The notes under the pieces were generated by a model, which saw nothing but the letters and a program-made list of their open reading frames with translations, ran no database searches and was not told the DNA's origin. From Corynebacterium urealyticum DSM 7109 (GTDB lineage Bacteria > Actinomycetota > Actinomycetes > Mycobacteriales > Mycobacteriaceae): a stretch of DNA of 64,000 nucleotides. This document shows, in pieces, positions 17,332-26,439 of the stretch (positions within the stretch are counted from its first letter, which is position 1; each line of letters begins with the position of its first letter). The DNA is taken from contig NC_010545.1 of NCBI RefSeq assembly GCF_000069945.1, positions 62,001 through 126,000 of the forward strand, written 5' to 3'. A program made the translations under genes and the position numbers.

Positions 17332-18412
17332 GGCGCTCCGCCCAGCACTGGCGGTCCTCGGCGCCGCCAGCCTGACTTTCGCCACTGCGTGCGATCTCGA
17401 ACCCGAAGAGCCAGCCGGCGAGAGCTCGGCCGTCACGAGTGCGGCGAGCGAAACGGCCGAAACCTCCCCACCACCACAGGAGAAAGCCGCCGCCGACGCT
17501 GAGGCATCCCCGACCTCGGAGGAGAAGAAGCCGGAGGACACGGACGTGGTGCGGATCGTCCGTGGCAAGCTCGACGAGCTGGCGGTCAAGGGGCGCGCGC
17601 CGAAGACCGGTTACGAACGTTCCCAGTTCGGCCAGCGGTGGAAGGACATCGACCGCAACGGCTGCGACCAGCGCAATGACGTCCTGGCACGGGACATGAC
17701 GATGGTCTCGGCCCCGAAGGGCTGCAAGGTGCTCGCCGGGCAACTCAAGGAGCCGTATACCGGGCAGGTCATGAACTTCCAGCGCGGACCGCAGACCTCC
17801 AATGAGGTGCACATCGACCACGTCGTGGCGCTCTCGGATGCCTGGCAGAAGGGCGCCCAGCAGCTCAGCCCGGAGCGCCGTGAGGCCTTCGCCAATGACC
17901 ACCGCAACCTATTGGCCGTTCAGGGGAAGGCGAATACCCAGAAGGGGGACGGCGACGCCGCGACCTGGCTGCCGAAAAACAAGGGCTTCCGCTGCCAGTA
18001 CGTCGCCATCCAGGTGAACGTGAAGCACGCCTACCAGCTGTGGGTCACCGCCGCGGAGAAGGAGGCCATCAACCGCGTTCTCGACGGCTGTGGCCCGGGT
18101 TCCATCAACCTCGCCGGGGACGGTACCGGCACCGGCCCGAACGCCATCGATGGCTTGCTGCGACCTGGCGCCGCCCAGCTCCCGCCACCGCAGCCAGCCC
18201 AGCCGGCGCCGCCGAAGCCGCGACCATCCCCGGCCCAGCCAGCTCCGGCACCGCTTGCGCCAGCGCCGGTGGCGCCCGCGCAGTCGGGTGGCGCGGTGTA
18301 CTACAAGAACTGCGCCGCGGCCCGGGCGGCCGGTGCTGCCCCTATTTACGCTGGTCAGCCCGGTTACCGGCCGGGTCTGGACGGCGACCGCGACGGCGTG
18401 GCCTGCGAATAG
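17288..18412 (+). CDS. Secreted HNH-nuclease-like (DUF1524) protein with excalibur domain
   Basis: A 374-residue exported protein. The N-terminus has basic residues, a hydrophobic segment and a weak lipobox ending in FATAC (about residue 35), so it may be a lipoprotein. A disordered acidic linker follows. Then comes a GmrSD C-terminal/DUF1524-type HNH region (about 95-285): QFGQRWKDIDRNGCDQRNDVL, HIDHVVALSDAW, NDHRNLLAV and KGDGDAATWLP. A Pro/Ala-rich spacer leads to a C-terminal excalibur calcium-binding motif, DGDRDGVACE. The ATG at 17288 is used; it overlaps the upstream GT87 gene by 44 nt. Likely an extracytoplasmic nuclease; activity not proven by sequence. Confidence 0.83.
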   Translation: MKKISPHQRWKRSARALRPALAVLGAASLTFATACDLEPEEPAGESSAVTSAASETAETSPPPQEKAAADAEASPTSEEKKPEDTDVVRIVRGKLDELAVKGRAPKTGYERSQFGQRWKDIDRNGCDQRNDVLARDMTMVSAPKGCKVLAGQLKEPYTGQVMNFQRGPQTSNEVHIDHVVALSDAWQKGAQQLSPERREAFANDHRNLLAVQGKANTQKGDGDAATWLPKNKGFRCQYVAIQVNVKHAYQLWVTAAEKEAINRVLDGCGPGSINLAGDGTGTGPNAIDGLLRPGAAQLPPPQPAQPAPPKPRPSPAQPAPAPLAPAPVAPAQSGGAVYYKNCAAARAAGAAPIYAGQPGYRPGLDGDRDGVACE

Positions 18413-18534
18413 GCAGGGCTATAGCGAGCGGGCGGCGCGCCACGGCGGCCGGGGCGCCCGGGAGGGGCGAGGTTCACGCTGCCTGGCCTGCCTCGTGCCG
18501 GCTACCGCTGAGTGGCCCGCTGCCTCAGGCTGTT

Positions 18535-19527
18535 CTAGTGCCCGAAGCGGGCGAAGCCCTCGCGCAGCTGCTCGGAATCAGCCCCCGCTGCCAGCAGGAC
18601 GTGCGCCAACAGACGGGCCTTCCGGGCCGTGAGCGAACCGGCGAGGATGAAGCCGCGCTCCAGCAGATCGGCCTCGGAGCCCGGGTAGCCATAGGTGTGG
18701 GTCAGGGTCCGCCCCGCCCCTGTGCGGGAGGCCACGATCACCGGGGTGCCCTCCTCGAGCACCTTTTCCAGAGCATCGGCGGCCGGCACTGCCAGGTGCC
18801 CCACACCCGGGCCACTGGCCACGATTGCCCGCGGATTCATCTGCGCCAACGCCGCGACCCACTCGCCGTCCTCGGCCACCGCGCTCTCCACGATCGGGAT
18901 GCGCACCGGCTCGTCCGCCGGCGCGGGCTGGGCGGCCTCGCGCCGGGCGGGCCGGAACTGCAGGTGCAGCTCGCGCTCAAAGATCCGGCCCAGCGGGCCC
19001 CAGCCAGGGGACTGGAAGGTGGACAGTGCGGTCGCGTCCGTCTTCACGACGGTGCGGGCGGCGTGGACGGTGTCGTCCAGAACAACGAGGACGCCGAGGC
19101 CACGGGCGTCCGGGCTGGCGGCGGTGATGACGGCGGACATGAGATTCGCCGGGCCGTCGGAACTTAACAGGTTCGGTGACCGCATCGCGCCGGTGAGCAC
19201 GATCGGCTCCTCCCGGCCCCACATCAGGTCGAGTAGGAAGGCGGTCTCTTCCAGGGTGTCGGTGCCGTGGGTGAGGACGACGCCCGCGGCGCCGGCGTCC
19301 ACCGCCTCTTCCGCGTAGCGGAGGGCGGCGAGGATATCCGACATCGTGATCGCCGGGGAGGCGACGTTGTTGATGGTCTTCGCGCTGATCCGGGCGACGT
19401 CCTGCAGGTCGGGGACGGCGGCGATCAGGTCCTCGGCCCCGAGCTGGGGGTTGACGGGGGTGCTCGCGCTCTGGGAGCTCATTGCGATGGTGCCGCCGAG
19501 TGCGCCGACGGAAATCTGGGGAAGCAT
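18535..19527 (-). CDS. ansA: L-asparaginase (type I/II asparaginase family)
   Basis: A 330-residue asparaginase hydrolysing L-asparagine to aspartate and ammonia. The first catalytic threonine is T13 in GALGGTIAM. The second motif is THGTDTLEET (T89, D90), and a downstream lysine lies in VVKTDA. No signal peptide is visible, so it is probably cytoplasmic. Genes on both sides are unrelated and face the other way, so it is a single-gene unit with its promoter in the 172-nt gap at 19528-19699. Length is normal and nothing is missing. Confidence 0.94.
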   Translation of the reverse strand: MLPQISVGALGGTIAMSSQSASTPVNPQLGAEDLIAAVPDLQDVARISAKTINNVASPAITMSDILAALRYAEEAVDAGAAGVVLTHGTDTLEETAFLLDLMWGREEPIVLTGAMRSPNLLSSDGPANLMSAVITAASPDARGLGVLVVLDDTVHAARTVVKTDATALSTFQSPGWGPLGRIFERELHLQFRPARREAAQPAPADEPVRIPIVESAVAEDGEWVAALAQMNPRAIVASGPGVGHLAVPAADALEKVLEEGTPVIVASRTGAGRTLTHTYGYPGSEADLLERGFILAGSLTARKARLLAHVLLAAGADSEQLREGFARFGH

Positions 19528-19699
19528 GCTCTCACTTTAAGCATTCCGGGTGGCGGGTGAACAGTGCGCCCGCGGTGGATCGCTCGTGCGCGTGCAGGGC
19601 GGGTGGCGAGGGAGGGCCAGTAAGCGCCCGAGTGCCCGCGGGATGAGCGGCTGAACGGCGTGCGGGGGCGTGGTTGCACGCCCCGGTAGCATCTGGCGC

Positions 19700-20344
19700 A
19701 TGGAGAATAAGCCTGTGGCAGCGCGCCTCGCCATCATCCTGGTCCCGGCCGTGTTGGGGGCCGCGAGCCTGTTTTGGGTATCTTCCTCGCCCGCGGGTTC
19801 GGCCAGCTTCTACCTGGCCACCGCCGTGGCCTTCCTGGTGTGGCTTGCCGCGTGGCTGGGTTTCGGCGACCGCCGTTGCTTTAGCCCGCGCGCCGGCTCG
19901 ACGGCCGCCCGTGAGCTCGGGGTCGGTGTGGGGCTGGGTGTGGTGCTGCTCGGGATCTTCCTGCTGGGGGCCTTGGTAACCCGCAATATTCTGGTGCTGG
20001 CGGAGCCGGTTGCGGGGCTGATGGACAACATGCGGGTGGACGCGCTGTGGGCCACGGTGCTCACCCTGGTGCTCAACGGGGTGGGGGAGGAGCTCTTCTT
20101 CCGCGACGTCGCCCGCCGCGCCCTGGATTCCCTCGCTAGCCCGGCGGCGTCCCTTGGCCTGCAGGTGGCGCTTTATGTGCTGGTCACGGTGGCGATGGGG
20201 GTCCCGCTGCTGCTGGTTGGTTCGCTGTGCATCGGCTTGTTTACCGCGCTGCTCGCCCGCCGGTATGGCACTATCCTCGGCGCGACGGCGCTGCACCTTT
20301 CCTGGAGCACCGGCATGGCCTTCCTGCTGCCGTTGTTCTTCTAG
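19700..20344 (+). CDS. CPBP-family intramembrane protein (CAAX protease-like)
   Basis: A 214-residue protein with about six hydrophobic segments. It contains NGVGEELFFRD, which fits the EExxxR motif of CPBP (Abi) proteases. The second histidine motif is less typical, LHLSWSTGM instead of HxxxN. The ATG at 19700 is chosen; an upstream start at 19670 would add residues unlike the family. Function unknown; such proteins act as membrane proteases or bacteriocin self-immunity factors. It ends 202 nt before the NAD operon and is separate from it. Confidence 0.75.
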   Translation: MENKPVAARLAIILVPAVLGAASLFWVSSSPAGSASFYLATAVAFLVWLAAWLGFGDRRCFSPRAGSTAARELGVGVGLGVVLLGIFLLGALVTRNILVLAEPVAGLMDNMRVDALWATVLTLVLNGVGEELFFRDVARRALDSLASPAASLGLQVALYVLVTVAMGVPLLLVGSLCIGLFTALLARRYGTILGATALHLSWSTGMAFLLPLFF

Positions 20345-20475
20345 CTTCTCGTTCTACCTGCCCGTGGCGGTGTGGCCGCCAAACTGGACCGTCCGCGGAG
20401 CTTCCGGCCACTGACGATGTTCCGAGCTCGCTGCGATGGGCGCGGCTGCCATATGGGCGCGTTCGGCCATTCGCC

Positions 20476-20504
20476 TTGACCGGGGGTGAGCTGCGCCATA
20501 TTCT
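20476..20504 (+). promoter_or_regulatory. Sigma-A promoter of the ndnR-nad operon
   Basis: TTGACC (20476-20481) and TATTCT (20499-20504) are spaced exactly 17 nt apart, close to consensus. The predicted start of transcription, near 20511, falls inside the palindrome listed next. The ribosome site of ndnR (GAGGAGG, 20534-20540) follows. Confidence 0.75.
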
Positions 20505-20505
20505 T

Positions 20506-20530
20506 ACTTAGTGTCAATATGACATTAAGT
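20506..20530. promoter_or_regulatory. Palindromic operator, probably for NdnR (NrtR-type)
   Basis: A 25-bp palindrome centred on T20518. The left half ACTTAGTGTCAA and the complement of the right half (ACTTAATGTCAT) agree at 10 of 12 positions. It begins 1 nt after the -10 box, so a bound repressor would block initiation. Nudix-type NAD regulators in corynebacteria repress their own operon from such sites, with NAD as corepressor. The link to NdnR is inferred from position and symmetry. Confidence 0.8.
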
Positions 20531-20546
20531 AGTGAGGAGGCCCGGC

Positions 20547-21257
20547 ATGAGGCGCTGGACCGGCCTAAACGTCGCCGAAAGGCGGCAACTCGGCCCCACG
20601 GTGGCGGTGTCCACGGTGGCTTTCGCCATCGATCCACCGCACGTGGATGGGGCGAGCCCCGCGCTGTGGGTGCCACTCGTGCGCCGCATCCGGCCACCCT
20701 TCGAGGGCGCCTGGGCGCTGCCCGGCGGGCCCACCGAATGGAATAAAACCCTCACCGAAACCGCCCTGGAGAACCTCGTCGCCGCCGCCCAGGCGGAGCC
20801 GAACTACCTGGAACAGCTCTACGCCTTCGGATCGGTGGAACGCTCCGCCGAGGCGCAGCGCACCGTGACCATCGCCTACTGGGCACAGTTCCGGGACAGC
20901 GACTTCCAGCAGCGGCAACGTCAGGAACAAGAAAACATCGCCTGGTTCCGCACCGATGACCTCCCGCCCCTGGCCTTCGACCACGCAGAGATCATCGACG
21001 CGGGCATCGACCGGTTGCGCAGAAGGACCGAAAAGGCCCTCGTCGCACACCGTTTCCTGGAGGATTCCTTCACCATCGCCGAACTACGCCACGTCCAGGA
21101 GGTCATTCTCGGCAAGAAGCTCGACCCGGCCAACTTCCGCCGCCAGGTCCTCGCCAGCGGGGACGTCGAAGAAACCGGGGAATACCAGGAAGGAACCAAA
21201 CACCGACCCGCGAAGTACTACCGCTTCGTCCCCGAATCCGACCGGGCAGAACTGTAG
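20547..21257 (+). CDS. ndnR: Nudix-domain transcriptional repressor of NAD de novo synthesis
   Basis: A 236-residue NrtR/NdnR-family regulator. The N-terminal Nudix fold (about 1-150) has lost the catalytic Nudix box: after GGPTEWNKTLTETALENLV the R-E-x-x-E-E residues are absent, as expected of a ligand sensor rather than a hydrolase. The C-terminal part (about 155-236) is a winged helix: FTIAELRHVQEVILGKKLDPANFRRQV. The ATG at 20547 has GAGGAGG 6 nt upstream, better than the GTG at 20532. It heads the nad operon and sits directly behind the operator. In Corynebacterium glutamicum the equivalent NdnR represses ndnR-nadA-nadC-nadS. Confidence 0.9.
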   Translation: MRRWTGLNVAERRQLGPTVAVSTVAFAIDPPHVDGASPALWVPLVRRIRPPFEGAWALPGGPTEWNKTLTETALENLVAAAQAEPNYLEQLYAFGSVERSAEAQRTVTIAYWAQFRDSDFQQRQRQEQENIAWFRTDDLPPLAFDHAEIIDAGIDRLRRRTEKALVAHRFLEDSFTIAELRHVQEVILGKKLDPANFRRQVLASGDVEETGEYQEGTKHRPAKYYRFVPESDRAEL

Positions 21258-21352
21258 AAACTGACCACTGGCGACACGACCAACCCGACGCGAAAACCCA
21301 CCACTGAACCCACCTGCCTTAAAGGGGCAGCCACAACAGAAAGCACAAGACT

Positions 21353-22624
21353 ATGAGCTCCGTAACCAACCTCATCCTCAAGGCCGCCGACGCCGAGTCC
21401 AGCACCTGTGACTCCCAGCTGCCCGCCGAGCCCTGGGAGGTCGACCAGAATTCCTCCTACGGGCCGGGCGCTTCCCACGGCGATGACTTCCCGACCGTGG
21501 CACCCCGCCAGGGCGTGCTGCCGGAGCGCTACACCAGCGCCACCCCAGACGAGCTGGATGCCATGATCATCGCCGCCCGGGAGACCCTCGGCGACCGGGT
21601 GAAAATCCTGGGCCACTTCTACCAGCGCGATGAGATCGTGAAGTTCGCGGACTTCGTGGGTGACTCCTTCAACCTCGCCCAGGCGGCGAAGGCCCACCCG
21701 GAGGCCGAGGCCTTCGTCTTCTGCGGCGTGCACTTCATGGCGGAAACCGCGGACATCCTCTCCCAGGACAACCAGGCCGTGATCCTGCCGAACCTCTCTG
21801 CGGGCTGCTCCATGGCCGATATGGCGAACATCAGCCAGGTCGAGGCCTGCTGGGAGGAACTCAGCGAGGTGCTGGGAACAAACAGCGACGGGGACGTCGC
21901 TGCCAAGGCACCGCTGATCCCGGTGACCTACATGAACTCCGCCGCGGACATCAAGGCCTTCTGCGGCCGCAACGGCGGGATCGTCTGCACCTCCTCGAAC
22001 GCCCGCACCGTCCTGGACTGGGTCTTCGAACGCGGCGAGCGGGTCGTCTTTCTGCCGGACCAGCACCTGGGCCGCAACACTGCTCGCGCGATGGGCATCC
22101 CGGACGAGCAGATCATCATGTGGCACCCGCACCTGCCGCTGGGCGGCAACACCGCCGAGGAGATCCGGGCTGCGAAGGTGATCCTGTGGAACGGCTTCTG
22201 CTCCGTGCACAAGCGCTTCACCGTCGCCCAGATCGAAAAGGCGCGCGCTGAGTTCCCGGGCGTGCGCGTTGTCGTCCACCCTGAGTGCCCGGCCCCGGTC
22301 GTCGACGCCGCGGACGTCTCCGGCTCCACCGAAGTCATCCGCCGCGAGGTGGAGGCCTCGAAGCCGGGGGACGTCATCGCCATCGGCACCGAGATCAACA
22401 TGGTCAACCGCCTGGCCCAGCAGTACCCGGACCGCACCATCTTCTGCCTGGACCCGGTGGTCTGCCCGTGCTCCACGATGTACCGCATCCACCCGGCGTA
22501 CCTGGCCTATGCGCTGGAGTCCCTGGTGGACGGCAAGGTGGTCAACCAGATCACCGTGGACGAGTCCGTCGCCGAGCACGCCGAGGTTGCCCTCGAGCGC
22601 ATGCTGGCTGCGAAGCCTCACTGA
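21353..22624 (+). CDS. nadA: Quinolinate synthase A
   Basis: A 423-residue [4Fe-4S] enzyme that condenses iminoaspartate with dihydroxyacetone phosphate to quinolinate. Visible features are ILGHFYQRDEIVKFADFVGDS, three spaced cysteines that fit the cluster ligands (C152 in SAGCSMADM, C283 in NGFCSVHKRF and one of the cysteines in the 365-373 CLDPVVCPC block), and VVHPECPAPV. About 45 N-terminal residues precede the conserved domain. The gene follows ndnR by 95 nt and its TGA overlaps the nadB ATG (TGATG), so translation is coupled. Confidence 0.96.
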   Translation: MSSVTNLILKAADAESSTCDSQLPAEPWEVDQNSSYGPGASHGDDFPTVAPRQGVLPERYTSATPDELDAMIIAARETLGDRVKILGHFYQRDEIVKFADFVGDSFNLAQAAKAHPEAEAFVFCGVHFMAETADILSQDNQAVILPNLSAGCSMADMANISQVEACWEELSEVLGTNSDGDVAAKAPLIPVTYMNSAADIKAFCGRNGGIVCTSSNARTVLDWVFERGERVVFLPDQHLGRNTARAMGIPDEQIIMWHPHLPLGGNTAEEIRAAKVILWNGFCSVHKRFTVAQIEKARAEFPGVRVVVHPECPAPVVDAADVSGSTEVIRREVEASKPGDVIAIGTEINMVNRLAQQYPDRTIFCLDPVVCPCSTMYRIHPAYLAYALESLVDGKVVNQITVDESVAEHAEVALERMLAAKPH

Positions 22625-24249
22625 TGCCGCAGGTCAACGTCCTAGGCTCCGGGGTAGCCGGCATGGTCGCCGCCCTCACCGCGGCCGCTGCCGGCGCCGA
22701 GATAGCCCTGATCTATCCGGGTGACAGCATCGCCGCCAGCCGGGGTGCCACGCAGCTCGCGCAGGGCGGGATCGCCGCCGCGATCGACCCGACCGATAGC
22801 GTGGCCGCGCACGTGGCGGACACACTGGCCGCGGGGGCGGGGCTGGTTCCCTCGAATTCCGAGGAGACCCGGGCGGTCGAGTTCCTGGCCGCCGAGGGCG
22901 CGGTGGCGGTGCGCCGCCTGCTCGCGGCCGGTTTCCCCGCCGACCTGCTCCCGAATGGCACGCCCGCGCTCGCGCTGGAAGCGGCGCATAGCGCGGAGCG
23001 GATCGTCCACGCGTGGGGGGATCGCACCGGCGCGGCCCTGCACGCCTTCCTCGCAGAGAAGATTGAGGCGAGCACGGGCGAGCACAGCGGTGGTTCACAG
23101 GCTGGCGCGATCACCCAACACCCCGGCTGCGAGCTGGCCGAACTGCTTCTCACCGAAGGCGTGGTCACCGGCGCCCGGGTGCGCCGCGCGGGTGAAACAC
23201 TAGACCTCAGCGCGGATGCAACCATCGTCGCCACCGGCGGATATAGCGGCATCTTCCCCCGCTCCACCAGCGGTGGGGTGTGCACGGGTGCCGGGATCCT
23301 CGCAGCGGCCCGAGCCGGGGCGGTGTTGGCGGATATGGAGTTCGTCCAGTTCCACCCCACCGTCCTGGCGGGCACCAACTTTCTCATCTCCGAGGCGGTG
23401 CGCGGGGCTGGGGGAGTGCTGCTCGACGATGCGGGACAGCGCTTTCTTAAGAACGTCGACCCGCGCGCGGAGCTCGCGCCCCGCGACGTCGTCGCCACCG
23501 GGGTGTGCCGCGCCCTGCACGAACACACCGAGAACGTGTGGCTGGACGCCCGCCACATCCCGCAGCTGACCGAGGAGTTCCCGGGCATCACCGCGATGCT
23601 CGCCTCGCAGGGCATCGACTGGCGCCACGAGCTCGTTCCGGTTGCCCCGGCCGCGCACTACTGCATGGGCGGAATCGCCACTGACCTGCACGGACGCGCC
23701 AGCGTGCCAGGCCTCTACGCCGCGGGCGAGGCCGCCCGGACCGGCGTGCACGGGGCGAACCGTCTGGCGTCGAACTCCCTGCTCGAGGCGCTGGTCTTCG
23801 CCGCTGCCGCTGGCAAGGACGCCGCCGCGCAGGTCTCCGGCGACCAGGGACAACAACCCACGGGGCTGGCAACCGCGACCGCCGAAGGCCGCGTGCTGGA
23901 CGTCGAGCTGACGCTGCCGGAAGGCACCGCGCCGGGCGTGACGTCTCCGGCAGACGTCGAGGACTCGAACGGCGCTGCGCAATACGATTCTGCGGCACAG
24001 GACGAGGCCACTGCGCGGGACGCCGTGGGTGAGGGGCTGGACGTCGAAAGAACCGGCGAGGGCATCCGGCAGGCCCAAGAGAGACTCGCGGAGATCCCGG
24101 GCGCCATTGCTACCGTCGGGCGGCTCGTGGCCATCGCGGCGGAGGCCCGGACCGAATCCCGGGGAGCGCACCGCCGCCGCGACTATCCCCGCACAGACCC
24201 GGCCCAGGCCAGCTCCCGCTTCCTGCGGCTCCTCCCCGCCGGAACGTGA
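22624..24249 (+). CDS. nadB: L-aspartate oxidase
   Basis: A 541-residue FAD enzyme that oxidises L-aspartate to iminoaspartate, the substrate of NadA. The N-terminus VNVLGSGVAGMVAAL binds FAD. RGATQLAQGGIAAAI, ATGGYSGIFPRSTS and MEFVQFHPTVLAG are classic L-aspartate oxidase/fumarate reductase motifs, and AHYCMGGIATDLHGR and GVHGANRLASNSLLE complete the flavin site. The ATG at 22624 overlaps the nadA stop; a longer frame from 22285 only shadows nadA. The C-terminal helical domain is present though rich in Ala, Glu and Asp. Its presence makes the aspartate-to-NAD route complete here. Confidence 0.95.
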   Translation: MPQVNVLGSGVAGMVAALTAAAAGAEIALIYPGDSIAASRGATQLAQGGIAAAIDPTDSVAAHVADTLAAGAGLVPSNSEETRAVEFLAAEGAVAVRRLLAAGFPADLLPNGTPALALEAAHSAERIVHAWGDRTGAALHAFLAEKIEASTGEHSGGSQAGAITQHPGCELAELLLTEGVVTGARVRRAGETLDLSADATIVATGGYSGIFPRSTSGGVCTGAGILAAARAGAVLADMEFVQFHPTVLAGTNFLISEAVRGAGGVLLDDAGQRFLKNVDPRAELAPRDVVATGVCRALHEHTENVWLDARHIPQLTEEFPGITAMLASQGIDWRHELVPVAPAAHYCMGGIATDLHGRASVPGLYAAGEAARTGVHGANRLASNSLLEALVFAAAAGKDAAAQVSGDQGQQPTGLATATAEGRVLDVELTLPEGTAPGVTSPADVEDSNGAAQYDSAAQDEATARDAVGEGLDVERTGEGIRQAQERLAEIPGAIATVGRLVAIAAEARTESRGAHRRRDYPRTDPAQASSRFLRLLPAGT

Positions 24250-24307
24250 TGCCCAGATACACCCCACCCAGCGAAAACCAGCCAATCAGAACCACCCGAA
24301 AGGCCCC

Positions 24308-25207
24308 ATGCTCACCCAAGACACCATCACCACCGCCGTCCGCGCCGCACTCGCCGAGGATGCCCCCTGGGGAGACATCACCTCCGAGGCGACCATCCCC
24401 GCCGACGCCCGCCTCCGCACCGCGCTGACCGCCCGCGAGGACGGGGTCTTCGCCGGCGGGCAGGTCGTCCGGGCCGCCTTCGAGCTCACCGACCCGGCGA
24501 TCACCGTGACCGAGCTGGCCGCCGAAGGCACCCGCTTCACCGCGGGCCAGCAGCTCGCGGTCATCGAGGGCCCGGCCCGCGGCGTGCTCACCGCCGAGCG
24601 CATTGCCCTGAACTTCGCGCAGCGCATGTGCGCGATCGCCACCCTGACCGCCCGCTACGTCGACGCCATCGCTGGAACGAATGCCCGCATTGTCGACACC
24701 CGGAAAACCACCCCTGGCCTGCGCGCCTTCGAGAAGCACTCCGTGCGCGTCGGCGGCGGACACAACCACCGCTACGGGCTCTCGGACGCCGTGATGGTCA
24801 AGGACAATCACCTCGCAGCACTCACCGCGAGCCTCGGGGAGGGCTCGATCACCGAGGCGCTGCGCGTCGTCCGCAGCCGGGTCGGCCACACCACCCACAT
24901 CGAGGTGGAGGTCGACCGCATGGACCAGATCGAGCCTGTGCTCGCCGCCGGGGTGGACAGCATCATGCTGGATAATTTCGGCCCCACCGAGCTCGCCCGT
25001 GCCGTCGCCCTGATCGACGGCCGTGCGGCCACCGAGGCCAGCGGCAACGTCAGCCTGGAGACGGTCGCGGCGCTCGCGGCCACCGGCGTGGACGTCATCT
25101 CCGTCGGTAAGCTCACTCACTCCGCGGGCTCCCTTGACCTGGGGCTCGACGCACTGGAGCCGGCAGCGCAGAGCACGCAGGACCAGGCAGCACAGGACCA
25201 GGCCTAA
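24308..25207 (+). CDS. nadC: Nicotinate-nucleotide pyrophosphorylase (quinolinate phosphoribosyltransferase)
   Basis: A 299-residue enzyme converting quinolinate and PRPP to nicotinate mononucleotide. Motifs seen are EDAPWGDITSEATIP, ERIALNFAQRMCAIATLT, VDTRKTTPGLRAFEKHSVRVGGGHNHRYGLSDAVMVKDNH, IEVEVDRMDQ and ISVGKLTHSAGSLDLGL. The ATG at 24308, in a context rich in A and C, is preferred over an upstream frame that overlaps nadB. The C-terminus has about ten extra Gln/Asp/Ala residues. Its TAA overlaps the nadS ATG (TAATG). Confidence 0.96.
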   Translation: MLTQDTITTAVRAALAEDAPWGDITSEATIPADARLRTALTAREDGVFAGGQVVRAAFELTDPAITVTELAAEGTRFTAGQQLAVIEGPARGVLTAERIALNFAQRMCAIATLTARYVDAIAGTNARIVDTRKTTPGLRAFEKHSVRVGGGHNHRYGLSDAVMVKDNHLAALTASLGEGSITEALRVVRSRVGHTTHIEVEVDRMDQIEPVLAAGVDSIMLDNFGPTELARAVALIDGRAATEASGNVSLETVAALAATGVDVISVGKLTHSAGSLDLGLDALEPAAQSTQDQAAQDQA

Positions 25208-26364
25208 TGTCCCGCTACCTCGACGCCGCCGCCACCGCACCACTGCACCCGGCCGCCCGGGAAGCGATGAACCGGGTGTGGGACGCAGGTCCGGGTAATG
25301 CCGCCAGCGTGCACAGCGCCGGGCACCGCGCGGACCGGGAACTCGACCACGCCCGCACCACGGTGGCGCGGGCTTTCGGCGTCCCCACAGACGGCGTGAT
25401 CTTCACCGCCGGTGGGACGGAGGCGAATAACCTCGGCATCATCGGCCGCGCCCTGGCCAATCCGCGCGGGCGGAGGGTCGTGACCACCAAGGCCGAGCAC
25501 TCCTCCGTGCTAGCCAGCGTGGACTACCTGCAACGCATCCACGGCTTTACCGTGGACTACCTGCCCGTCGACGCATCGGGACGCGTCCTCGACAGCGCCG
25601 CCGCTGAGTTTCTCACCGCGGACACCACGCTGGTCGCCGTGGGCCTGGCCAACTCGGAGGTCGGCAGCGTCAGTAGCGTCGAGAACCTCAGCACCACCGC
25701 CCTCGAGCTGGGGATTTCCCTGCACATCGACGCCGTCCAGGCCGCCGCTGGCCTGCCAGTCAGCTTCGCGGACGGTGGCTGGCCCGGTACTGGAATAACC
25801 AGCGCGGCGGTGGCCTCCCATAAATTCGGCGGACCGCAGGGCATGGGCGCGCTGCTCCTGCCCAGGGATATCGCCCTGGAGCCCGTCATCCACGGCGGGG
25901 AGCAGGAAAACGGTCGACGCGCGGGCACTAGCAATATCGCCGGGGCCGCGGGCTTCGCCGCCGCCGTCGCGGCCACCCGTGCCTCGATCGGCACCCGAGC
26001 CGTGGAGCTCATGGCCTCCCGTGACGCCCTGATCGAGGCCGTGCTCGCCGGCGTGCCGGGCGCGGCGCTGACCGGGCACCCCACCGAGCGGCTGCCCAAC
26101 CACGCCTCCTTCGTTGTCGAAGGGATCAGCGGTGAGTCCCTGCTGGTGGCGTTGGATACTGCGGGATTCGCGGTGAGCTCTGGGTCGGCGTGCCGCGCGG
26201 GCCAATCCGAACCCTCCCCGGTGCTGCTGGCTATGGGTTATAGCCCGGAGGTGGCGCAATCCGCCCTCCGCTTCACCTTGCCTTCACCCCTGAAGGAGGC
26301 AGAGATCGAACAGATTATTCGAATCTTAAGGGCTGAAATTCTTTCTGTCCGCCCCAATGGCTAG
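25207..26364 (+). CDS. nadS: Cysteine desulfurase NadS
   Basis: A 385-residue class V aminotransferase-fold, PLP-dependent cysteine desulfurase. The PLP lysine is K206 in ASHKFGGPQGMGALL, and the persulfide cysteine is C329 in SSGSACRAGQSEPS. GGTEANNLGI and HIDAVQAAG bind the cofactor. The position at the end of the nad operon and the ATG overlap with nadC suggest that it supplies sulfur for the NadA [4Fe-4S] cluster, as proposed for NadS of other corynebacteria. It could also serve other Fe-S targets. Confidence 0.93.
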   Translation: MSRYLDAAATAPLHPAAREAMNRVWDAGPGNAASVHSAGHRADRELDHARTTVARAFGVPTDGVIFTAGGTEANNLGIIGRALANPRGRRVVTTKAEHSSVLASVDYLQRIHGFTVDYLPVDASGRVLDSAAAEFLTADTTLVAVGLANSEVGSVSSVENLSTTALELGISLHIDAVQAAAGLPVSFADGGWPGTGITSAAVASHKFGGPQGMGALLLPRDIALEPVIHGGEQENGRRAGTSNIAGAAGFAAAVAATRASIGTRAVELMASRDALIEAVLAGVPGAALTGHPTERLPNHASFVVEGISGESLLVALDTAGFAVSSGSACRAGQSEPSPVLLAMGYSPEVAQSALRFTLPSPLKEAEIEQIIRILRAEILSVRPNG

Positions 26365-26439
26365 GTTTATTCCCAGTTCAATGGATACGTAGCTTCACGC
26401 CCCTGACCGGCGAGGCTACGCAGAATTTAAGGATTATTG

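Noticed and set aside
18413..18534. GC-rich inverted repeats as terminators between the HNH and asparaginase genes
   Set aside because: GC-rich pairing is possible, but no T run follows on either strand and no single stem stands out.
22285..22623. Extended N-terminus of NadB inside nadA
   Set aside because: The extra residues are low-complexity Gly/Arg/Pro and antedate the FAD-binding motif. The ATG at 22624 overlaps the nadA stop as expected of coupled genes.
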